NCBI RefSeq assembly: GCF_019904175.1
Contig: NZ_CP061913.1
Coordinates: 4,464,001-4,528,000 of the forward strand
DNA length: 64,000 nucleotides
DNA from: Dactylosporangium vinaceum
GTDB lineage: Bacteria; Actinomycetota; Actinomycetes; Mycobacteriales; Micromonosporaceae
Reading direction: 5' to 3'
This document shows positions 34,697 through 41,915 of this stretch, in pieces. The notes below the pieces were generated by a model. It was not told the origin of the DNA. It ran no database searches and saw only the letters and a list, made by a program, of their open reading frames with translations. The translations under genes and the position numbers were made by a program. The stretch's first letter is position 1. The number at the start of each line of letters is the position of its first letter.

Positions 34697-35109
34697 GGAA
34701 TCCCCTTCGTGTCACGACGGGTCGACACCACCGGGGTCCGGAGCGGCTCTGCCGCGTATGGTACGCCCTGCCGTGAGCATCCGGCTATCCGTGGCGTGAC
34801 GCGCGGCAGCCTCATCCGATGCGCCCTTCCTGCGGTTCACCGCGGCGGCCTTACCGCCCGGGCCTACCGGCCGGCCACGTCAGGTCCGTCTCCAGGACGT
34901 ACGAAGCGTTTGCGTCGTGCCGGAAAGCCGTATCGGCCCGCCGCCGAGAGCCATTGGGGGAGAGCCCCGGCCGTGCGGTCGATCGAAGCCGGCGTGCGCC
35001 AGGTGGTGGGTCGGCCGGCCGCGGGCGGCTGAGCCCGCGGACAGCGCCATATCCGGCCGCACGCGTTTCGAGACGGCCGCCGGCCGATGACCTGAGGACG
35101 GCGGGTTTG
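34697..35109. other. intergenic stretch upstream of the sigma-like gene
   Basis: A 413-bp region. Apart from the leader element and -10-like hexamer at 34728-34763, I see no gene or hairpin. It also holds the end of the GAF-ANTAR gene region from 35110. Confidence 0.3.
34728..34744 (-). promoter_or_regulatory. conserved 17-bp leader element, copy A
   Basis: GCTCCGGACCCCGGTGG on the minus strand, 32 bp upstream of the ATG at 34696 and 13 nt after the -10-like TACCAT (34763-34758). See the findings for all six copies. Confidence 0.65.
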
Positions 35110-35835
35110 TCAGTGTGCCTCGTTCGGCTCCGGTCGGGAGATCTGGTCGGTGCCGTCGACGATGGCCAGCGCCAGTTCGGACAGGTTGCGGTTGCGATTG
35201 CGGGCCGCGCCGCGCAGGAGGGTGAATGCTTGGTCGAGGGTCACCTGGAGGCGCTCGGCGAGCACGCCCTTGGCCTGCTCAATGAGGATCCGGCTGTTGA
35301 GTGCGGTTTGCAGCTGTTCGGTGAGGGTGTCGCGGTAGCGGATGGCGCGCTGCTGCAGCAGCCCGATGGTGGCGATGTCGGCGAGGGCTTTACCGGCCCG
35401 CAGTCTGTCGGCGTCCAGTGCGCCGGGCTCGACACCGAAGAGGTTGAGCGCTCCGATGACGTCGGCCCGCAGCCGCATGGGTATGGCGTGGACCGAGACG
35501 AAGCCGACCTCGGCGGCGGCGGCGGCGAAGCGGGGCCAGTGGTCCGCGGTGCGGATGTCCGGCACGGTGACGGGCTTTCCGGTGTTGAAGCAGTCCACGC
35601 AGGGGCCCTGGTCGGTCTGCAGCTGGAACAGCTCCAGCAGCCGGGTCCGTTCGGAGGATGCGGCTACGAGCTGCAGGGTGGCCTGCTGGTCGGTGAGCAG
35701 GATGCCGGCGGCGGACACGTCCAGCAGCTGCACGCACCGTTCGGTGAGCGCGTGAAGGAAGTCGATGACGTCGAAGTCGTCGACGAGCGTGTCCGCCATC
35801 TCGACGAGGACATCGGCTAGCACGGTCGCGGCCAT
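35110..35835 (-). CDS. GAF and ANTAR domain protein (RNA-binding antiterminator type)
   Basis: A 241-residue regulator. The GAF domain covers about 15-160 (DFLHALTERCVQLLDVSAAGILLTDQQATLQLVAASSERTRLLELFQLQTDQGPCVDCFNTG... VHAIPMRLRADVIGALNLFG). The ANTAR domain covers about 175-232 (LTEQLQTALNSRILIEQAKGVLAERLQVTLDQAFTLLRGAARNRNRNLSELALAIVDG). ANTAR binds hairpins in nascent RNA to prevent termination. ATG 35835 is chosen because AAGGTG lies 7 bp upstream; a GTG six codons earlier is possible. The next gene is a second GAF-ANTAR protein. Confidence 0.93.
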   Translation of the reverse strand: MAATVLADVLVEMADTLVDDFDVIDFLHALTERCVQLLDVSAAGILLTDQQATLQLVAASSERTRLLELFQLQTDQGPCVDCFNTGKPVTVPDIRTADHWPRFAAAAAEVGFVSVHAIPMRLRADVIGALNLFGVEPGALDADRLRAGKALADIATIGLLQQRAIRYRDTLTEQLQTALNSRILIEQAKGVLAERLQVTLDQAFTLLRGAARNRNRNLSELALAIVDGTDQISRPEPNEAH

Positions 35836-35946
35836 ATCAGACACCTTCGTCACGCGTCATGCCGTCAGGCGTTCGGTTACCTGTTGCGATGGGCCGGCCA
35901 CGGGATGGCCGATTCGGGGTTCCGGTCGGCGTCTCGCCGCCGGTCG

Positions 35947-36672
35947 TCACGGCTCACCTTCCGTGTCGCCGCCGGGGTCGAATCGTAGCCGCCGGGCGAC
36001 GACGTCACTGGCGACGTCCCGCAGCCGCCGGCCGTGTGTGTAAGCGTAGGCCCGCAGCCGGGTCAGTGCGAGTGCGGCCGTCAGCCCGAGCTGCACGCTG
36101 ACCATGCCGGTGGCCTGGTGCACCTCCGGATGCTGCAGGCCGGCCGGCTCGGGGACCCTTCCGGGCATCGCGCGCCTGTCGGGCCCGGTGGTGTCGAGCA
36201 GCACCGCGCAGGCCGTGTCGGCCAGCAGCAGCGCGTCGAGCAGCCGCTCATGGTCCAGCGCACCCGGCTCGGTGCGGTACAGGTCCAGCACGCCGAGGCG
36301 GATGGCACCGATCTGCAACGGCAGCGAGAAGATCGCGCGGACGCCCGACTGCACGGCGTCCGGGGCGAAGATCGGCCATCGATGCAGGTACGACGGCTCG
36401 CACAGGTCGGGAATCAGCGAGGGGCCACCGAGGTGCGCCTCGACGCATGGACCCTCGCCGAGGGCCAGGCTCAGCTCCTCCATCTGCGCGGCGAGCGGGC
36501 CGCTGCTGAAGATGGTCTCACGTGGGGCGGCGGCGAGCGCGACGGCGATCGCCGCCGCGTCGGTCCCGGTCGCGGTCATCGCCGCGGCGCACACGTGGCC
36601 GACGGTCACCGGTCCGCCGCCGGACTGTTCGACGACGAGGTGCCACAGCCGCATCCGGCGGTCGGGACTCAC
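35947..36672 (-). CDS. second GAF-ANTAR protein
   Basis: About 241 residues. A GAF-like sensor covers about 8-170 (RLWHLVVEQSGGGPVTVGHVCAAAMTATGTDAAAIAVALA... GEGPCVEAHLGGPSLIPDL... SLPLQIGAIRLGVLDLYRTEPG). A C-terminal ANTAR domain follows (HQATGMVSVQLGLTAALALTRLRAYAYTHGRRLRDVASDVVARRLRF). GTG 36672 (VSPDRRMRLWHLV) fits family starts; the open frame further upstream is not typical. It is arranged in tandem with the first GAF-ANTAR gene, 111 bp apart. Confidence 0.88.
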   Translation of the reverse strand: MSPDRRMRLWHLVVEQSGGGPVTVGHVCAAAMTATGTDAAAIAVALAAAPRETIFSSGPLAAQMEELSLALGEGPCVEAHLGGPSLIPDLCEPSYLHRWPIFAPDAVQSGVRAIFSLPLQIGAIRLGVLDLYRTEPGALDHERLLDALLLADTACAVLLDTTGPDRRAMPGRVPEPAGLQHPEVHQATGMVSVQLGLTAALALTRLRAYAYTHGRRLRDVASDVVARRLRFDPGGDTEGEP

Positions 36673-36977
36673 TGCGCAGCCCGAGGCGGGCGTTGGTGTA
36701 TCGACGATCCGGTCACGAGTGCCGCCTCCGGTATCCAACGGTTCGTGCGGCAGCGATGGTGACCAAACAGAGCAATCCCGGATCGAAGGCGGCTGACTCC
36801 GCAACCGCGCAAGACGCACACACCCTACACCCGAATGCTCGTCATCGTGCGGCTCGGCTCCGGCGCGTAGGCTCGCGGCGCTGCTCCGGACCCCGGTGGC
36901 TGACGACCCGTTGATCGACTCGTCCCCACCCGTCGTGGTTCTCTCGCGCCGCGCGCGTTGCCGATCGGAATGTAGCA
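36673..36977. other. divergent intergenic stretch between GAF-ANTAR and GT remnant
   Basis: A 305-bp region holding copy B of the leader element and its -10 hexamer. I see no additional gene. Confidence 0.35.
36883..36899 (+). promoter_or_regulatory. conserved 17-bp leader element, copy B
   Basis: GCTCCGGACCCCGGTGG on the plus strand, 9 nt after TAGGCT (36868-36873) and 78 bp before the ATG of the internally deleted glycosyltransferase at 36978. Confidence 0.65.
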
Positions 36978-37367
36978 ATGGCCGTTTCGTACGGACTCCT
37001 CAGCACCCATCCGCCGACCCGATGCGGTCTGGCCGCGTTCAATGCTGCCCTGGCCCGGCAGCAGACCGCCGCTCCGAGGGCCGGCGGGATCGTCCGGGTC
37101 ACCGCGAGCGGCGATGATCCGCACCTCGGCGCCGCGGTGGTGCACACCTGGCCGGCCGGCAGCGTGGCCGGCTGGCTCGGTGCGGCGGCGGCCCTCAACG
37201 CCTTCGACGTCGCCGTGGTGCAGCACGAATTCGGCATCTACCCCGGCCCGGCCCCCGCGCGCTGGCCGGCCGTCGCGGCACAGTACGAGGCGCTCGCGGC
37301 CGGGCTCCTTGCCGCGCCGCCGGACGATCAGGCCCTGGTGGCCCGGCCCGCCCGGTCGCGGACCTGA
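36978..37367 (+). pseudogene. glycosyltransferase paralogue with large in-frame internal deletion
   Basis: The 129-residue product aligns with the intact glycosyltransferase at 58924-60072. The first 93 residues match its N-terminus (GLLSTHPPTRCGLAAFNAAL versus GLLSTYPPTRCGLATFNAAL; VQHEFGIYPG in both). The next segment, RWPAVAAQYEALAAGLLAAP, matches its last 40 residues (HWPAVAAQYEALAADLIAAP). About 255 residues, including most of the GT-B catalytic core, are missing, yet the frame is kept. A product may still be made but cannot be an active transferase. The leader element upstream is intact. Confidence 0.8.
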
Positions 37368-37694
37368 ACGAAGGGTCCGGACGACACGCAACGCGTTGCC
37401 GCTGATCGTCAACCTGGCGCGACCTGCTCGCCGCCGGCATCACCGACGCCGGCGCCGACAATGAGATGTCCCGTCCGTCAGGCCGCCCACATCGGCTTCG
37501 ACGGCTGGCGCATCGCGGATGGTCAGCGGCCGCAACGACCTTCGCCGCTTCACCATGACGCCGATGCATGGTCGGGGTGCGGGACAAGGGCATCGCGTTC
37601 TTCCGCACCGCCGGTGGCCGCCTGGCGTTGAGCCGCAGCGCCGGCGAGACCATCGGCCTCATCACCGTCGACGGGCAGAGCCGATGGAGCGTCG
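37368..37694. other. gene-poor stretch with possible gene debris
   Basis: A 327-bp region between the deleted glycosyltransferase and the P-type ATPase stop. Short peptide-like stretches (HIGFDGWRIADGQ near 37492; GVRDKGIAFFRTAGGRLALS near 37575) in different frames resemble remnants, but I cannot assign them. Confidence 0.3.
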
Positions 37695-40361
37695 CTACCG
37701 TTGTGCGGACGCAGCGTGCGGACGGTCGTCAGCGGGATCTCGGCGCGGGACCTCGCCCGGACTCTGAGCGGCCGACGTCCGTCGGCCGACGAGGTGATCG
37801 AGTCGGATGGCGGCGTAGCCGAGGGTGGCGGCCACCCCGACGGTGAGCAGGTCCGCGAGGCCGACCGGTTGAGTGTGGAGCAGGTCGCGCAGTGGCGGCA
37901 GGTATACGGCGGCGAGCTGCAGCAGCAGGGCACTGCCGACGGCGGCGAAGAGCATGGGGTTGGTGCGGGTGCCGGGCCGGGCGCGGGAGCCGAGGGCGAC
38001 GGCGAGCTGGGTGGCACCGAGCGCGAGGAAGACCAGCGTCTGCCAGGGCCGGTCGGTGGCGTGGGCCCAGACGCCGGTGCCGAGGGTGACGGCGGCGATG
38101 GCCGTGCCGACGCGGGCGACGCGTTGCCAGAGTCCGGCGCCGAGGATTGTCTCGGCCGGGGGCCGGGGTGGCTGTCGCATGGCGTCGGGGTCGCCGGGTT
38201 CGCTGCCGAGGGCGAGGCCGGGCAGGCCGTGGGTGAGCAGGTTGATCCAGAGCAGCTGGGCGGGCAGGAGTGGTAGGGCGAGGCCGAGGAAGGGGCCGGT
38301 GAGCATGACGAGGATTTCGGCGGTGCCGCCGGCGAGGGCGTAGAGCAGGAAGCGGCGGATGTTGGCGTAGACGCGGCGGCCCTCCTCGGCGGCGGCGACG
38401 ACGGTGGCGAGCTCGTCGTCGGCGAGGACGAGGTCGGCGGCCTGGCGGGCGACTTCGGTGCCGCGTTGTCCCATGGCGACGCCGATGTCGGCGGCGTGCA
38501 GGGCGGGGCCGTCGTTGACGCCGTCGCCGGTCATCGCGACGACCGCGCCGGTGCCGCGCAGGGCCTCGATGATGGCGACCTTCTGCTGCGGGGTGGCGCG
38601 GGCGAAGACCTTGACGCCGTCCGCGGCGGGCGGGCCGGGGTCGCCGGTGCGGCAGTCATGGACCGGATCGCCGGCGGCGATGATGCCGAGGTCGGTGGCG
38701 ATCGCGGCGGCGGTGGCGGGGTGGTCGCCGGTGATCAGGACCGGTGTGATGCCGGCCCGCGTGCACGCCGAGATGGTGGCGGCCGCGGTGGCGCGGGGCG
38801 GGTCGAAGATCGCGACCAGTCCGAGCAGGTGCAGCCCTCGTTCCCCGTCGCCGGTGAGGTCGGGCAGGGTGGCCCGGTCGGCCCGGGCGACGGCGAGGAC
38901 CCGGAACCCCGCGCCGGCGAGCTCGTCGGCCCGCGCGGCGGCGCGGCGCAGCAGGTCGGCGTCGTCGGCCAGCAATGGTGACTGCAGCAGCGCTTCCGGT
39001 GCGCCCTTGCAGATCACGCGGGCGGCGCCGGACCCGAGACGATTCGCGGTGGTCATGCGCTTGCGGTCACTGTCGAACGGCACTTCGGCCTGCCGCGGAT
39101 GGTCCTGCTGGAGGACGGTCCGGTCGATGCCGAGCTTGCCGGCCGCCGTGAGCAGTGCGACCTCGGTGGGGTCACCGACGGGCAGCCAGGTCGTGGTGTC
39201 CCCGTCCGGTGGGCGGAGCGCGGCGTCGTTGCACAGCGCGACGGCGTTCAGCAACGCCGTCAGGTCGGGTGCTTCGGCGCCCGAGACGATTCGGCCGTCG
39301 CGGGTGACGTCGCCGTCCGGGCTGTAGCCGGAGCCGGTGACGGTGGCCTCCCCGGTGGGGGTCCAGAGCCGCCGGACGACCATGGTGCCCTCGGTGAGGG
39401 TGCCGGTCTTGTCCGTGGCCAGGATCGTGACGGACCCGAGGGTCTCCACCGCGGGGAGCCGGCGGATCAGCGCGTGGCGGGCGGTCATCCGCCGGGCGCC
39501 GAGGGCCAGGCTCAGCGTGACGACGGCGGGCAGCGACTCGGGGACGGCGGCGACGACGAGGCTGATCGCAGTAACGATCATGAGCTCGAGAGGTTGTCCG
39601 CGGAGCAGGCCGAGGGCGAGGACGACGGCGCACAGCACGAGCGTGACGGCGGCGAGGATCCGTCCGACGCCCGCGAGGCGCCGCTGCAGCGGGGTGAGCC
39701 CGGCTGCGGTGACAAGCATCGCGGCGATGCGGCCCATCGCGCTGGCGGCGCCGGTGGCGGTGACGACCGCACGTCCGCGGCCGCGGACGACGACGGTGCC
39801 CGCCGATACCACGGCGTCGAGCGCGTCAGCCGTGTCCGGGCGCTCCGGGCCGGTGGGCGGGCGCTTTTCGACCGGGGCGGACTCGCCGGTCAGCGCCGCC
39901 TCGTCGATGAGCAGCGCCGCGGCCTGCACGATGCGGGCGTCGGCGGGCACGATGTCGCCTTCGGCGAGGACGAGCAGGTCACCGACGACGAGATCCGCGG
40001 CCGGGACCTGCCGCTGGGCCCCGTCGCGGACGACCCGGGCGTCGGGTGCGGTCAGTTCGGACAGGGCGGTGATCGCCCGTTCGGCCTTGACCTCCTGCAC
40101 GACGCCGACGGTGGTGTTGACCACGATGACGAAGAGGATGACGCCGGCGTCGGTGAAGTCGCGGGTGACGATGGTGAATACGGCGGCGGCGAGCAGGACC
40201 AGCACGAGCGGGTCCCGCAGTTGGGCGACGACCCGTCGCCACAGTGCGGTCGCCGGACGCCGGGGCAGCGTGTTGCCGCCGCCTCGGGCCAGCCGGGCCG
40301 TGGCCTCCCGCGACGACAGCCCCCGGTGCATCGCTGCCGACTGGGCAAGATTGCTTGTCAC
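37695..40361 (-). CDS. P-type cation-translocating ATPase (CtpF/P2A-like)
   Basis: An 888-residue ATPase. The N-terminal cation-ATPase domain is at about 10-75. Key motifs are LTGESAPVEK (actuator), DKTGTLTEG (phosphorylated Asp near 315), KGAPEALL (nucleotide domain), GDHPATAAAIATDLG and MTGDGVNDGPALHAADIGVAMG (hinge). The last four helices span about 690-860. This set fits P2 calcium/magnesium-type pumps such as mycobacterial CtpF, itself a dormancy gene. A GTG start follows GAGGAGCGGC. It is last in the run pkt-acg-DUF1003-ATPase, 33 bp after the DUF1003 gene. Confidence 0.95.
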   Translation of the reverse strand: MTSNLAQSAAMHRGLSSREATARLARGGGNTLPRRPATALWRRVVAQLRDPLVLVLLAAAVFTIVTRDFTDAGVILFVIVVNTTVGVVQEVKAERAITALSELTAPDARVVRDGAQRQVPAADLVVGDLLVLAEGDIVPADARIVQAAALLIDEAALTGESAPVEKRPPTGPERPDTADALDAVVSAGTVVVRGRGRAVVTATGAASAMGRIAAMLVTAAGLTPLQRRLAGVGRILAAVTLVLCAVVLALGLLRGQPLELMIVTAISLVVAAVPESLPAVVTLSLALGARRMTARHALIRRLPAVETLGSVTILATDKTGTLTEGTMVVRRLWTPTGEATVTGSGYSPDGDVTRDGRIVSGAEAPDLTALLNAVALCNDAALRPPDGDTTTWLPVGDPTEVALLTAAGKLGIDRTVLQQDHPRQAEVPFDSDRKRMTTANRLGSGAARVICKGAPEALLQSPLLADDADLLRRAAARADELAGAGFRVLAVARADRATLPDLTGDGERGLHLLGLVAIFDPPRATAAATISACTRAGITPVLITGDHPATAAAIATDLGIIAAGDPVHDCRTGDPGPPAADGVKVFARATPQQKVAIIEALRGTGAVVAMTGDGVNDGPALHAADIGVAMGQRGTEVARQAADLVLADDELATVVAAAEEGRRVYANIRRFLLYALAGGTAEILVMLTGPFLGLALPLLPAQLLWINLLTHGLPGLALGSEPGDPDAMRQPPRPPAETILGAGLWQRVARVGTAIAAVTLGTGVWAHATDRPWQTLVFLALGATQLAVALGSRARPGTRTNPMLFAAVGSALLLQLAAVYLPPLRDLLHTQPVGLADLLTVGVAATLGYAAIRLDHLVGRRTSAAQSPGEVPRRDPADDRPHAASAQR

Positions 40362-40394
40362 GCCGCTCCTCGTCGTCGTGGGCGGGCTGGACGG

Positions 40395-40889
40395 TCACAG
40401 TTTCTGCGCGAGCGTGGCGAGCATGCCGGTGACGATGGGTGCGGTGTCCGGGACGCAGGTGCAGGCGTCTCCGTGGGTGGTGCGGTGCCAGGCGATGAGG
40501 TACTGCAGGGCGAGTTGGTTGACCTGATAGTCATGTTCGGCCTTGACGCGGTCGGTGTCGGCCTGGCGGTTCTGGCTGAGCAGGATCAGCGGCGCGGCGT
40601 AGGCGGCCTGGGTGGAGAACAGCAGGTTGAGCAGGATGAACGGGTACGGGTCCCAGCGCAGCGCGACGGCGACGATGTTCGCGGCGATCCAGGCGATGAC
40701 GATGACGGTCTGCACGACGATGAACCGCCAGGAGCCGAAGACGCCGGTAACGGAGTCGGCGAGGCGCTGCCCGACCGTGCGGTGGTCGTGGCGGTACCGG
40801 TTGGCCGGATGCAGGTAGTGCCGGCGCGCGGCCTGCGCGCCGCGCTCCGGCGTGGCGATCCGTGGTGCTGGACAGGGTGTCTCATGCAC
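40395..40889 (-). CDS. DUF1003 domain membrane protein
   Basis: A 164-residue protein. The DUF1003 core begins SVTGVFGSWRFIVVQTVIVIAWIAANI (first helix about 50-72) and continues with RWDPYPFILLNLLFSTQAAYAAPLILLSQNRQADTDR, the family signature. A short C-terminal domain holds a Cys pair (ACTC). The GTG start overlaps the end of the Acg-type gene by 8 bp, so it is coupled to it. Function is unknown, possibly linked to magnesium or membrane stress. Confidence 0.9.
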   Translation of the reverse strand: MHETPCPAPRIATPERGAQAARRHYLHPANRYRHDHRTVGQRLADSVTGVFGSWRFIVVQTVIVIAWIAANIVAVALRWDPYPFILLNLLFSTQAAYAAPLILLSQNRQADTDRVKAEHDYQVNQLALQYLIAWHRTTHGDACTCVPDTAPIVTGMLATLAQKL

Positions 40890-41904
40890 GGTGCCGCACC
40901 TGGTGCGACTGCTCGATGAGCTGGTCGGCGGGCAGGCGGGGTGCGTGCGGCGGTCCGGCGTCGGCCGGGTCGATAGCGCCGAGGCGCAGCACCAGGTAGG
41001 GGTAGCCGGTGGAGGCGAGCACCGCTCGCATGGCCTGCCGGGTGCTGACGACCTCGATCGGGGCGCTGTGCGGCAGCACGGAGACGCCGAGCTCGGTGGC
41101 GGTCAGCCAGCCGGCGGACAGGGCCTCCCCACCGCGGAGCCAGTCTCGGGGCTCGTCGGTGCGGCCGTAGAGCAGGGCGAACACCGCGGCCCTGTCGTGT
41201 TCGGCGCTGACCGCCAGGGTCCCGTGGTGGCCGAAGTCGCGGCCGGGCACCGTGGTCTGCGGCGCCTGGCCCGGGATGGCGGCGTCCGGGATGCCGGCGC
41301 CGCCGGGCCGGTTGCCGCCGGTCCAGTAGCCGAGCTCATCCCGCCAGGCCGCCTCGGCGGCCTCGGTGCGCTGGGCATGGTCCGCGGCGCTGGCCAGTTC
41401 GAGGACCTGATCGGCGCTCAGCGTGTGCAGCCAGGTGTCCTCGGCCTCGACGGCGGCGGTGATGGCCCGCAGATCCTCCGGTCGCACCGGGGCGCCGGTC
41501 ACCGGCCGGCGATCGGTGTGCCGCAGCGGGATCGTCCGCAGATGCAGCGCCGTCTGCTGGTCGGCCCGCGCCCGGCCGTCGAGCCGGATCGTGGCGAGAT
41601 GATCCGGATCGGTGGGATCCGGCAGCCGGGTCGTCGTCACCTGCCAGCCCTGGGCGGCCAGTGACATGCGGGCGTGGTGCAGGGCGACGCCGCAGCTGAG
41701 CGTGGCCAGGCGGGTTTCGGGATCGGTCACGGCGAGGACGCGGCGGCGGTCGGTGTACAGGTCGAGGGCGTCACCGGCCAGCCGCCACCGCCATGGTTGG
41801 GTGTTGTGGATGGACGGCGCGTAGCCGGCGGTGGTGGCCGCTTCGGTGAGCGCATGGCGCATGGCCACGGCGTCGGTCGGGTGGGTCAGCGCGTCGTTGG
41901 ACAT
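40882..41904 (-). CDS. Acg family FMN-binding nitroreductase-like protein
   Basis: A 340-residue protein of the Acg (Rv2032) family. The N-terminal half-domain has AGYAPSIHNTQPWRWRLAGDALDLYTD, with the conserved S-x-H-N-T-Q-P-W flavin region. A central linker holds RRPVTGAPVRPEDL. The second half-domain includes EPRDWLRGGEALSAGWLTATELGVSVLPHSAPIEV and GYPYLVLRLG. In M. tuberculosis Acg sequesters FMN and is DosR-controlled. A second paralogue lies at 62575-63531. It sits between the phosphoketolase and DUF1003 genes, 11 bp after the former, with GAGGAG before ATG 41904. Confidence 0.93.
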   Translation of the reverse strand: MSNDALTHPTDAVAMRHALTEAATTAGYAPSIHNTQPWRWRLAGDALDLYTDRRRVLAVTDPETRLATLSCGVALHHARMSLAAQGWQVTTTRLPDPTDPDHLATIRLDGRARADQQTALHLRTIPLRHTDRRPVTGAPVRPEDLRAITAAVEAEDTWLHTLSADQVLELASAADHAQRTEAAEAAWRDELGYWTGGNRPGGAGIPDAAIPGQAPQTTVPGRDFGHHGTLAVSAEHDRAAVFALLYGRTDEPRDWLRGGEALSAGWLTATELGVSVLPHSAPIEVVSTRQAMRAVLASTGYPYLVLRLGAIDPADAGPPHAPRLPADQLIEQSHQVRHRA

Positions 41905-41915
41905 GGCAGGACTCC

